64,000 nucleotides of DNA from NCBI RefSeq assembly GCF_009455625.1, contig NZ_QPEQ01000001.1, positions 1,054,001 through 1,118,000 on the forward strand. Direction: 5' to 3'. Positions 6,429-14,524 of this stretch are shown here, piece after piece (positions within the stretch are counted from its first letter, which is position 1; each line of letters opens with the position of its first letter). A program made the translations under genes and the position numbers. This DNA is from Paraburkholderia bonniea. Lineage in GTDB: Bacteria > Pseudomonadota > Gammaproteobacteria > Burkholderiales > Burkholderiaceae. The notes under the pieces were generated by a model. The model did not search any database. It saw only the letters and a program-made list of their open reading frames with translations, and had not been told where the DNA came from.

Positions 6429-9410
6429 TTAGGCCCCCAGCCTTGAACACAGGGCCGTGACCTGCGCATACATGATTTGGCTGCCTGGTTGCTGTGCACT
6501 GTGCGGTTGCTGGTAATGCGCATAGCAGGATTGCGATTTGTCCGAGCCCCACTGGATTTTCAACACACCTGTGCTTGCAGCATGCTGCAGCGACACGCTG
6601 CCGTCGCTGTTTGTGATGCCGATCTGCTTGCCTTGATCGTCGAACACTCGGGCTGCGGCTTGCATCGGCTGGCCCGCTTCGTCCACCAGTTGAATGGCAT
6701 TCTTGTGGCGTGCGTCGAGCTTCGCCTGCGGAATTCCTTCCAGCGCTGGTGCGGCGCTGCGGATGATCGCGGCATCTGTGCCACTCGTCCCTGTTGCGGC
6801 CATCGTGCCTGCCGTTGAACAACTCGCTTCGACCCTTGCATATCCAGTGCGGCGCTTGCCTTTCTGCTTTTTCTCAACCTGCGGCAGGTTGTATTGCGCC
6901 CGGCATGCCTGGGATATCGCCTTCCCCCACTTGACTGTCAGCACGCCGGAGTCCGCTATGCCGCGCACGAATACATTGCCACCCTGGCCCGCGACGCCGA
7001 TCTGTGTGCCTTTTTCATCAAGCACCTGAGCGGCGAAGGGCACCGGCTTGCCGGCCTCGTCGGTCACATGCAGCATCGCGGCGCGCCCCTGCAGTGTGTC
7101 GAATTGCGCTTTCACGATCGCGCCTGCTGTGGGAGCGATGTTCACCCGCGTATTTTTGAATTCGACGTCGTCGTCCAGACCTTTCGGGTCGAGCTCGATC
7201 GAATTCATCCGGTATGGCGTGAGGTACGGCAGCACCGCATAGCCGCTGTCGTTGATCCGTACCCCGCTGGCGTATGGCACCTTCGCGCCTGCTGCGCCTG
7301 GGGCATAGATGATCGCGGCGCTCTCGTAAAAGCTCTGCCCAAACGTGACGCCGCCTGAATGCGCGATGATCGAGCCAGTGACGTTGGCCGACAGCTGGTC
7401 GTAGCCACGGCTCTTGCTGCCGGAGGCGCGCACTTCGCCAAACGAACCGCGATAAGCCGCATTGCCCGAGAGTGATGCATTGCTGCTCGCCTGGGGCGAG
7501 GCACCGCTGTAGGTGGTGGTTAAGCCGTATGACAGACGGCTGTCGTCACCGAACGAGCCGTTCAGCGTGGCCATTGCCGAGCTGGATCCGCTGGAGCTAT
7601 TCGTTCCGCTAAGCATCAGCCGTGGTGCCTGGGCCTGGCGGCCGAGCGGGAGCGTCAGACTGGCCGAAATCTGGTTGTCTTTGGCGCCATAGCTGGTGCT
7701 GGTGCGCGCGGCCGTCAGTTGCAGCGACGCACTACGGAACGTCTTCGAGTACCCCACCTGATACTGCGTGCTGATCCCTGGGCGATTCCAGTAGTTGGAC
7801 ACTGCCACCGTCGTAAACAACTGGCCGTAGGTCTTCAGGTCCTGATTGATGGTTGCCTGCGCCTGGCTGCGTTGCCGCTCGATAAAAATCCCGCCTTTCG
7901 ACAGATCCTGGGCAGAGATCGCATCCCGCAGGTTGTAGTAGCCGTTGGTCGAATAGTGGTAAGTCGCCAGCGAGAAGCTGGTGCCGGTGGGTTCGACGAA
8001 ACTGCTGTACTGGATTCGGTAGCTTGCGCCTGCTGAGCTGGGTGCGTATTTGAACTTCGTTTGCGCATAGGTCACGTCGAAGCTGAATGCGCCTATCCGT
8101 GTATTGAGCGCGAGTCCGGCCAGCCCTGCCAGATAGAACTCAGTGCCTGCTACGCCGGTGTAACCGGTCAGGAGGTTATTGATACCGTGCTGCACCGTGG
8201 CCTCAAACAGCATCGGACGCTGGGTGCTGCTCAGGCCGTTGTCGTTCACCTGGCCGATGTTCGCGCTGTAGTAGGTGGTGCCTGCCCGTAGCGCATTTGG
8301 CGCATACGAGTACGGCACGATCATCGTTTTGGTGCGGCCGTCGGCTTCGGTGATGAGGACTTCAAGATTGCCGGAATAGCCGGTTGAATACAGGTCGTCG
8401 AGCTTGAACGGGCCAGGTGCGACCGTGGTCTCGTAGACGATATTGCCGTTTTGCTTGACGGTGATGCGCGCATTGCTGTCAGCAATACCTTGAATGATCG
8501 GCGCGTAGCCGCGTTGCGAATCGGGCAGCATCCGGTCATCGGTCGCGGCGCTCGCGCCGATGATGCCAACCGAATCAAAATATCGTCCGGTGGTGTTCAC
8601 CTTGCCCACGCGTATTTGCGAGCTCATTTGCGGGAAATTCCGCTGCAGGTACGCATTGGTGGTTTGCCAGCTACGGCTGTGCAGTGCGGAATTGGTCTGC
8701 CCGGTGCCAAGGTACTGGAAACGCCACGCGCCGAGGTTCGCTCCGGCGTTCAGGTTGAGATAGGTACTCGTGTTCGGAAGGTCTGCTCCCGAGGTGCGGT
8801 ACATATTGAAATCGTAGTTCGCGTAGGCCGCGGGTACGCCGTTGTCCCATTGGCTGGGATCGACATAGCCTTGCGGATCGCGCCTGAGCGAAGCCTGTGG
8901 CACGCTGAGATCGAGACGCAACTCGCCAGCGTCGAATGCAACATTGGCTTGCGGAATGTCGTGAGCCAGATCGATGCACTGGCTCGTGCTGGCACCTTCA
9001 GCCGGGTTGCCTGTGCTGATGCCGAGCCGAGTCAGAAGCTCGGCCGTCAGGCAAGGCGTAACCTGCTTTGTGGCACCGGTTTCCTCAAATTTGACCTGTT
9101 CCCGTGAGACGAATATCTGGTTCAGATAGATGTCGACGGAGTAAGTGCCGGACACGACGCCGCCTGCCAACTGAAGCTGATCGTTTCCGATCAGGCTAGC
9201 GCTGTTGCCCCACAGCATTGAATTCTCGAAGACCGGCCGGCTGCCAGAGACCGGCAGGGCCGGTTGAGCGGCTGGTGGCGTGATTTCAGTTGCGCCAGCG
9301 GAGAGTGCCATCTGGGCTAGTGCGGCGGCCGCAGCGACGTACATGGGCTTTTTGCGTAACCGGGGCAAGGGGTCCCGGCTAGATACTCGGGGTGCGTAAA
9401 TTTGGTTCAT
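6429..9410 (-). CDS. Outer-membrane usher of a chaperone-usher pilus, with duplicated C-terminal domain
   Basis: The usher recruits chaperone-subunit complexes and secretes the pilus through a 24-strand barrel. The 993-residue product has an N-terminal signal region, an usher N-domain (FENSMLWGN), a barrel with the plug (VKQNGNIVYETTVAPGPF), and YSYAPNALR. Known ushers are usually 800-880 residues; the excess is at the C-terminus, where the terminal plug-like domain occurs twice. Copy 1 (about 7077-6819) contains GKPVPFAAQVLDEKGTQIG and GVLTVKWG; copy 2 (about 6699-6432) contains GQPMQAAARVFDDQGKQIG and GVLKIQWG. Each ends with a two-cysteine segment. A linker of about 40 residues separates them. 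The start at 9410 follows GCGGAAAA; a longer frame reaches 9446. Confidence 0.93.
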   Translation of the reverse strand: MNQIYAPRVSSRDPLPRLRKKPMYVAAAAALAQMALSAGATEITPPAAQPALPVSGSRPVFENSMLWGNSASLIGNDQLQLAGGVVSGTYSVDIYLNQIFVSREQVKFEETGATKQVTPCLTAELLTRLGISTGNPAEGASTSQCIDLAHDIPQANVAFDAGELRLDLSVPQASLRRDPQGYVDPSQWDNGVPAAYANYDFNMYRTSGADLPNTSTYLNLNAGANLGAWRFQYLGTGQTNSALHSRSWQTTNAYLQRNFPQMSSQIRVGKVNTTGRYFDSVGIIGASAATDDRMLPDSQRGYAPIIQGIADSNARITVKQNGNIVYETTVAPGPFKLDDLYSTGYSGNLEVLITEADGRTKTMIVPYSYAPNALRAGTTYYSANIGQVNDNGLSSTQRPMLFEATVQHGINNLLTGYTGVAGTEFYLAGLAGLALNTRIGAFSFDVTYAQTKFKYAPSSAGASYRIQYSSFVEPTGTSFSLATYHYSTNGYYNLRDAISAQDLSKGGIFIERQRSQAQATINQDLKTYGQLFTTVAVSNYWNRPGISTQYQVGYSKTFRSASLQLTAARTSTSYGAKDNQISASLTLPLGRQAQAPRLMLSGTNSSSGSSSAMATLNGSFGDDSRLSYGLTTTYSGASPQASSNASLSGNAAYRGSFGEVRASGSKSRGYDQLSANVTGSIIAHSGGVTFGQSFYESAAIIYAPGAAGAKVPYASGVRINDSGYAVLPYLTPYRMNSIELDPKGLDDDVEFKNTRVNIAPTAGAIVKAQFDTLQGRAAMLHVTDEAGKPVPFAAQVLDEKGTQIGVAGQGGNVFVRGIADSGVLTVKWGKAISQACRAQYNLPQVEKKQKGKRRTGYARVEASCSTAGTMAATGTSGTDAAIIRSAAPALEGIPQAKLDARHKNAIQLVDEAGQPMQAAARVFDDQGKQIGITNSDGSVSLQHAASTGVLKIQWGSDKSQSCYAHYQQPHSAQQPGSQIMYAQVTALCSRLGA

Positions 9411-9535
9411 ATTTTTTCCGCGCAAAGACATCCCCTGGCACGGCAAAGCGGGCCAAACGGTGCAGATGTCAGAGCGGGGTATTCCGGCGAAGTAAAACGA
9501 AGGTGGCGTTTTGCAGCGGGGCGACTATTCGGGCA

Positions 9536-10276
9536 TCAAGGCTTGATTGTCTGGTTGCCCGTCACCATCGAGCCGTAGTCGTCAATGCTTTTAAACGTGA
9601 CCTCACCCGCAGCAGGCGCTGCCAGGTTTTTGAGCGGGAATGTCTTTGAATCACCTGGCGCAACCATGCCGCTGCCCGCGTCGTAGTGGTGACCGGCCGA
9701 GTTGAACTGGACCTCGCCGAGCGAGACGTAATAGGCCGTTGGGTTGCTTGCCTTTAGCGCCATGCCTTTGTTCGCACCCAGCGCGATGAGTTGCCATGCA
9801 AGCTGCGTGGGCGCACCGGCCGCTGAGCCGGGCAGGCCGGCCGGACGGTAAAACAGCTTGATCCGCGTTCGTAGCGCGACCTGCAGCAGATTTTCGGAAC
9901 CGGCCCCCGCAGCGCGCGGCGGAACCTCAAGCACGCTCAGATAAAAGACCGATTCTTTGTCGTTGGGCAGCGGTGCACCGGTGTACATGATGCGCAGCGC
10001 TTGCCCCTTGCCTGAATCAATTTGAGCAACGGGGGGCGTGATGACAAAAGGTGCGCTGGATTTGTCCGGTGTATCGTCTTTATCGGTTGCGCTTATCCAT
10101 GCCTGAATCAGTACGGGGTAACTGTTCTCATTGGTCAGGCGGGTGGTTGTCTCGCGCTCGTCGGCGTTGTAAATCACACGTGTGCCATTGATGACAATGC
10201 TGCTATGCGCTGTGCTGGCGGTGGCGATCAAGGTGCCTAGCGCCAGTGCGCGTACGAGTTTGGAGACGATAGTCAT
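9536..10276 (-). CDS. Periplasmic pilus chaperone (PapD/FimC family)
   Basis: Binds pilin subunits in the periplasm and donates a strand to complete their fold before delivery to the usher. The 246-residue product has a signal peptide (ALALGTLIATASTAHS) and two immunoglobulin-like domains. The family signatures are NGTRVIYNADERE near the N-terminus, YPVLIQAWI, and the conserved FYLSVLEVPPR that precedes the subunit-binding G1 strand (NLLQVALRTRIKLFYRP). Length and motifs are normal. It lies second in the operon, 110 bp after the pilin gene and about 125 bp before the usher. Confidence 0.95.
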   Translation of the reverse strand: MTIVSKLVRALALGTLIATASTAHSSIVINGTRVIYNADERETTTRLTNENSYPVLIQAWISATDKDDTPDKSSAPFVITPPVAQIDSGKGQALRIMYTGAPLPNDKESVFYLSVLEVPPRAAGAGSENLLQVALRTRIKLFYRPAGLPGSAAGAPTQLAWQLIALGANKGMALKASNPTAYYVSLGEVQFNSAGHHYDAGSGMVAPGDSKTFPLKNLAAPAAGEVTFKSIDDYGSMVTGNQTIKP

Positions 10277-10345
10277 GACTTTATCTGGACAGATTGGCGT
10301 GAGAAAGACGGAGCATCTGTGTGCTTTCCGGGAATCGCGGATGCG

Positions 10346-10372
10346 CGGTGTGCCAGGTTTAGTGGCACACCG
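10346..10372 (-). promoter_or_regulatory. Intercistronic hairpin between pilin and chaperone genes
   Basis: CGGTGTGCCA (10346-10355) and TGGCACACCG (10363-10372) form a perfect 10-bp stem with a 7-nt loop and no U-tract. Similar hairpins after major pilin genes protect or partly terminate the mRNA so that pilin exceeds the downstream products; that role is inferred here. Confidence 0.5.
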
Positions 10373-10386
10373 GTACTGCGACAGGC

Positions 10387-10923
10387 TTAGTTGTAGGTCA
10401 TCGAATAAGTCACTTTCGATGTGACATTGCCGGATCCAGCGTTGCCCGCTGGCGAGATGTAGCGAGCGGCGTAAACGATGGTGGCCTTGTTGCCAGCGAT
10501 CGTTGCTCCCTTGATCGTCGAGATGTCGCCAATCTTGATTGCAGTGCCATCACCATTGACGAGCTGGACCTCGACGTTGGGGGCGGTTCCTGTGTTTTTC
10601 AGATTGCCGGTGACGTAATTGATATCGCCGCCATCGAAGTACATCTTGGCGAGCTTGCCGTCAGTACAGGTGGCGGCTGTTCCGCCGAGCGAGACCGTAA
10701 AGGGCGTTGCGCCTGCGGTGCTGTTGGCTGTTTTTAGTGTGCTTTTGGACGTCGGGGGAAGCGTGACTGTGGCATCGGCTCCACCAGAGCCGGAGATGCT
10801 GATAGTGCAGGTGGTGTCCGTGATGCTGCCGCTGATGGTGATCGTGCCATCCGAGGCGAAAGAGGGGAGAGAAAAGCCCAGCAAACTGGTGACCAGACCG
10901 CTGATGACGAGGGGTTTTAGCAT
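10387..10923 (-). CDS. Major fimbrial subunit (type 1 pilin, FimA family)
   Basis: A 178-residue exported pilin and the first gene of the operon, as expected for the most abundant product. A signal peptide (SGLVTSLLGFSLPSFA) is followed by DGTITISGSITDTTCTI, the usual N-terminal strand with the first conserved cysteine; the second is in AATCTDGK. The C-terminus TSKVTYSMTYN carries the penultimate tyrosine and the alternating hydrophobic strand recognised by the chaperone. Length matches type 1 pilins. The ATG at 10923 has only a weak GTGG-type ribosome binding site. The long AT-rich upstream region probably houses the operon's regulation. Confidence 0.92.
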   Translation of the reverse strand: MLKPLVISGLVTSLLGFSLPSFASDGTITISGSITDTTCTISISGSGGADATVTLPPTSKSTLKTANSTAGATPFTVSLGGTAATCTDGKLAKMYFDGGDINYVTGNLKNTGTAPNVEVQLVNGDGTAIKIGDISTIKGATIAGNKATIVYAARYISPAGNAGSGNVTSKVTYSMTYN

Positions 10924-11941
10924 GATGTATCCACTACGTTAGTTGTAACAGTAAAGGCTTGTAGGTCCGTCCTTGAATGCGTGACGCATAGGACAGTTGG
11001 ATACTAGGAGGATGTATTGATGATTCATTTAGGACCATTCCCAAATGAAATTTGATATGGGCTTCGTTGTAAATCGGCGCGAATTCTTGTGAAGATCAGG
11101 GGCAAATTTTTTTGGCTGATGGCTTTGTTTTCATCATCGTTTATTGGTTGTCCGATCAATTAATTTTCGCGTGATTCGTTAAGTTAACTAAGTGATGGTT
11201 TGAAGCTTAAGTGGTGCATGTGGCTGCATGGAAGTTTGAGGTGTGAGCGCAAGAAGAAACTGTGCGAGCGTGCTGGTTAGAGCGCTAGAGCTGGCGAGCA
11301 TGCTTCGCGTCAATGCCTGGGGGCTTCGTCTGCAGAAAAATTTCCTGGCGTCCTGGTTTAGGTGAGGCGGGAGCGCATCAAGATGAAACGTTGCATGACC
11401 TGAGCGTCTGATGCGTGACGTGATTCGTGGCGAGTAGGTCCGCATGCTTGATGCGGTGTCTGAGGCGTCGCTTGATGTTCGCTAGCCAGGCAAGGAAGGC
11501 TCGCGTAGGTGTCATTTTTATTTCTATTTCGACAGACGGATCGCATGGCGTCATGGAGTGGCTATAGCGTGTGTCCAGTCAAAAATTCAGGCCCCGGCAC
11601 AGCCAAGGTGTTTTTTAAATGTAAGCAAGGAATTTTTTTAGCGGAAGCGCACTATTTTTTCTTGTTTTTATAAAAAACCAATTGATTCGTTATGGGAAAT
11701 AATTTTGATGCCGGAAGGTATGCCGCGAAATGCGTGTGACATGGCACAGGTCGCTGCAGCGCATTGTTCGCCTGAACTCAGGCATAAGAGGATGGTGGCG
11801 GGCGTGTGGCTGCGCAGTGACGCACGTTATACGCGGGCAGTTTGTGCGCGCCAAAGGCCCAAGCCGCAACTGGTGGCGCTGAGGCATAGCGTGCTCGATG
11901 GGGGTGAGCGAGCCGATCAATACCGGTGGCGTGTGGAAGGC
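10924..11941. other. About 1 kb regulatory spacer upstream of the pilus operon
   Basis: The stretch 10960-11200 is clearly AT-rich relative to its neighbours, as is 11570-11710, and would suit binding of H-NS-like silencers. I see no convincing gene. One 85-codon frame (ATG at 11708, plus strand) ends inside the palindrome at 11942 and lacks a ribosome binding site. The pilus promoter must lie near the 10924 end, but no clean -35/-10 pair stood out. Confidence 0.45.
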
Positions 11942-11982
11942 CGGCTATCGGCGCGCCGATAGCCGCCGATAGCCGCCGATAG
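11942..11982. repeat. 24-bp perfect palindrome followed by 10-bp direct repeats
   Basis: Positions 11942-11965 are perfectly self-complementary (half-site CGGCTATCGGCG). The right arm then continues as direct repeats of CCGATAGCCG, so that CCGATAG occurs three times at 10-bp spacing. It lies just beyond the terminator of tRNA-Thr. Confidence 0.7.
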
Positions 11983-11998
11983 CACGGCGCAGAAAAAC

Positions 11999-12030
11999 AA
12001 AAAGCCCAGTCAGATTTGACTGGGCTTTTT
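11999..12030 (-). terminator. Terminator of tRNA-Thr
   Basis: A 14- to 15-bp perfect stem (AAAAGCCCAGTCA with its complement, 4-nt loop GATT) flanked by A-runs and T-runs, so it can work in either direction. It lies 12 bases past the 3' end of the tRNA gene. Confidence 0.8.
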
Positions 12031-12042
12031 GCCTGAAACGGT

Positions 12043-12118
12043 TGGTGCCGGAGAGAGGAGTCGAACCCCCGACCTTCGCATTACGAATGCGCTGCTCTAC
12101 CAACTGAGCTACACCGGC
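12043..12118 (-). tRNA. tRNA-Thr (anticodon CGT)
   Basis: A 76-nt cloverleaf on the minus strand with CCA encoded at 12043-12045. The D-arm reads GCTCAGTTGGTAGAGC, the anticodon loop TTCGTAA gives anticodon CGT (reads ACG, threonine), and the T-arm contains GGTTCGACTCC. The acceptor arms GCCGGTG and CTCCGGC pair except for one T-T mismatch. The protein frame running through it (GVAQLVEQ...) is the familiar false translation of a tRNA gene. Confidence 0.95.
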
Positions 12119-12172
12119 ATCACGAGAACCGCGATTATATGAATTTTTCCGTCTCGTTGACAAGCCTGCCGG

Positions 12173-13189
12173 TCAATTTTTTGTTTCGAGATGGTAGCGG
12201 GTCACGCGTTCAACTTCGTTTTTTGAGCCAAGAAATACGGCGATTCGTTCATGCAGGCTTTGCGGTGCCACATCGAGAATGCGCTGCGTTCCATTGGTTG
12301 CCGCACCCCCTGCCTGCTCCACGATAAATGCCATCGGATTGGCTTCGTACATCAACCGTAGCTTGCCTGGCTTGTCGGGCGTGCGCTTGTCGGCCGGGTA
12401 CATAAAAATGCCGCCACGGTTCAGGATGCGGTGCACATCGGCCACCATCGAGGCAATCCAGCGAGTATTGAAATCAGCCTGGCGTGGGCCTTCCTTGCCG
12501 GCTAAAAGTTCGTCGACATAGCGCTGGACGGGGGGATACCAGTGGCGTTCGTTCGATGCGTTGATCGCGTATTCGCGGGTGTCGACGGGAATCTGCATGT
12601 TGCTTTGGGTGAGCACCCATGAGCCGAGTTCGCGGTCGAGCGTGAAGCAGTTCACGCCATTGCCGGTGGTGAGCACCAGCACGGTTTGTGGCCCATACAC
12701 CGCGTAGCCTGCTGCGACTTGCTGGGTGCCGGGTTGCAGAAACGATTGCTCGGTGGGCTGCTGGCCGTCCGGGCAGCGCAGCACCGAGAAAATCGTGCCA
12801 ATCGATACGTTTACATCGATATTCGACGAGCCATCGAGCGGATCGAAGACTAGTAAATATTCGCCTCTCGGATAGTTGCTGGGGATGGGAAAGAACGTTT
12901 CCATTTCTTCGGACGCCATGCCCGCGAGGTTGCCGCCCCATTCGTTAGCGTCCAGCAGGATTTCATTCGAGAGGATGTCGAGCTTCTTTTGCACTTCGCC
13001 CTGCACGTTCTCGCTGCCTGCGCTGCCGAGCGCCTCGCCCAGCGCGCCTTTGCTGACGTGATAACTGATCGCCTTGCAGGCGCGCGCCACGACTTCAATT
13101 AGCAGGCGCAGGTCGGCGGGCAGGTTGTTGTTTTCGCGTTGTTGCTCGATCAGATATTTCGTGAGCGTGGTGCGGCGCTGTAAAGCCAT
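12173..13189 (-). CDS. fbp: Fructose-1,6-bisphosphatase, class I
   Basis: Hydrolyses fructose-1,6-bisphosphate to fructose-6-phosphate in gluconeogenesis. The 338-residue product is the length of class I enzymes. Motifs include the metal/substrate loop [13 protein letters not shown], the catalytic [11 protein letters not shown] upstream, and the C-terminal [20 protein letters not shown]. The ATG at 13189 ([13 protein letters not shown]) follows GGAG by 6 bases; the open frame extends further to 13237 but without a signal. Monocistronic in appearance, between tRNA-Thr and metR. Confidence 0.96.
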   Translation of the reverse strand: MALQRRTTLTKYLIEQQRENNNLPADLRLLIEVVARACKAISYHVSKGALGEALGSAGSENVQGEVQKKLDILSNEILLDANEWGGNLAGMASEEMETFFPIPSNYPRGEYLLVFDPLDGSSNIDVNVSIGTIFSVLRCPDGQQPTEQSFLQPGTQQVAAGYAVYGPQTVLVLTTGNGVNCFTLDRELGSWVLTQSNMQIPVDTREYAINASNERHWYPPVQRYVDELLAGKEGPRQADFNTRWIASMVADVHRILNRGGIFMYPADKRTPDKPGKLRLMYEANPMAFIVEQAGGAATNGTQRILDVAPQSLHERIAVFLGSKNEVERVTRYHLETKN

Positions 13190-13382
13190 CGAAAGACTCC
13201 AGGAAAGCGAAGCGGCAAGCCAGACCGGCAAGGTCACAGCGGGCCAGAGAGGAACGGAAGAGCGTGAGAAGCGGCGATTTTACCCGTGTGTGCGTGGCTT
13301 GATCGCGTTTGCACGTGTCGCGTCTGGTGATGACCGTTGATGTCAGGTGATGCGGCGGGTAGCGGGGGTGGCCGGTTTGGGC

Positions 13383-14315
13383 TCAGAGCAGCTCGATTTG
13401 GGGCAGGGTCAGGACGCTGGTTTCCCGCATGGTCGAGACGAAATCGACCGCGTAGGGACGCTTGGCAAACGCGGGCAGCGTGGCGGCGTAGAGCTCACCG
13501 GCCAGCGCGGTGTTGCTGGCCGTGAGCACTGGGCGGGCGCTGACGTAGTGCTTGTCGAGGTAGGTCGAGACCGCCCAGAGCGGCAGCGCGGCAATGCCGC
13601 GACGGCTGGCGACTAGTTGCAGGATGGCGACGGTCAGCTCGGAGGTGCGTCGCCGGGGCTCGATGCCTGCGGGTTTGAGCACCTGGCGCACGATATCCAG
13701 CATGTCGTCCGGCACGGGGTAGGTAATCAGGGTTTCGTCGCGGAAATGCTCGGCCGTGAGCGCGGCTTCATGCGCCAGCGCGTGATCGTTGCCGACAAGG
13801 CCGACGATCTGGAAGCGAAATAGCGGGTGGTAGGTGACGGCTTCATCCGGATCTGCTTCGGCGACGATGGCGAGGTCCGCGCGATCCTGGTGGAGCAGGC
13901 CGATGGGATCGGCATGAAAGCCCGACACGATATCGAGCTCAACTTCTGGCCAGCGCTGGCGGAACACATCCATCGCGGGCATTAGCCAATCGAAGCAGGT
14001 ATGGCATTCCACCGCGATGCGCAGCATGCCGCCTGTGCCCAGCGCGAGGCGGGCAACGTCACGTTCGGCAGCTTCGATCGCGGGGACGACCTCGGCGGCC
14101 AGCGTGAGCAGCCGTTTGCCTCCGGGAGTGAAGCTGAGCGGCGCTGATTTGCGGACAAAGAGCGGCATGCCGAAATGCGCTTCAAGGGCTTTGAGTTGAT
14201 GCGACAGCGCGGATTGCGTCAGGCAGAGCAACTGCGCGGCACGCGACAGGTTGCCGGTATCGCGTAGCGCCAGCAGCGTTTGCAGGTGGCGGAGTTCGAG
14301 CGGGGAGCGAATCAT
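13383..14315 (-). CDS. metR: LysR-type regulator of methionine synthesis
   Basis: A 310-residue LysR-family activator, using homocysteine as co-effector in characterised MetR proteins. The N-terminal winged helix-turn-helix reads LRHLQTLLALRDTGNLSRAAQ then LTQSALSHQLKALEAHFG (residues about 8-45). The effector domain opens LRIAVECHTCFDWLMP, the typical MetR sequence. It is transcribed divergently from metE, the classical MetR target, with a matching operator in between (14430-14446). Start chosen at MIRSPLELRHLQ; spacing to the HTH is normal. Confidence 0.93.
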   Translation of the reverse strand: MIRSPLELRHLQTLLALRDTGNLSRAAQLLCLTQSALSHQLKALEAHFGMPLFVRKSAPLSFTPGGKRLLTLAAEVVPAIEAAERDVARLALGTGGMLRIAVECHTCFDWLMPAMDVFRQRWPEVELDIVSGFHADPIGLLHQDRADLAIVAEADPDEAVTYHPLFRFQIVGLVGNDHALAHEAALTAEHFRDETLITYPVPDDMLDIVRQVLKPAGIEPRRRTSELTVAILQLVASRRGIAALPLWAVSTYLDKHYVSARPVLTASNTALAGELYAATLPAFAKRPYAVDFVSTMRETSVLTLPQIELL

Positions 14316-14429
14316 GGCGGAATGGCTGGGTGTGAGATGGCGTGAAAGGGTTCGAATCGGGCGTCAGTTGGACGTGAATCGAGCGTGAACTGAGCCGGGT
14401 AAATTCATCAAATAAATGCCTGAATGAAG

Positions 14430-14446
14430 CATGAATAAAATTCATG
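14430..14446. promoter_or_regulatory. Probable MetR operator
   Basis: CATGAA-TAAAA-TTCATG is a perfect inverted repeat containing TGAA-N5-TTCA, the known MetR recognition pattern. It sits in the AT-rich spacer between the divergent metR and metE starts, about 80 bp before metE. A second partial match (TTCATCAAATAAATGCCTGAA) begins about 27 bp nearer metR. Confidence 0.7.
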
Positions 14447-14524
14447 ATAATTCACAAAAATTTTCGTTTGAATAATAAATTACCGGAATGAATACTGGTG
14501 TCCATTCTTGGACTAGAGGACACC

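Noticed and set aside
11705..11962. An 85-codon plus-strand frame with GC-rich codons before the palindrome
   Set aside because: No ribosome binding site, high content of Arg and Cys codons without pattern, and it ends inside the palindrome at 11942-11965.
11945..12163. A 72-codon minus-strand frame containing GVAQLVEQRIRNAKVGG
   Set aside because: This is the well-known false translation of a tRNA gene; the region is tRNA-Thr and its terminator.
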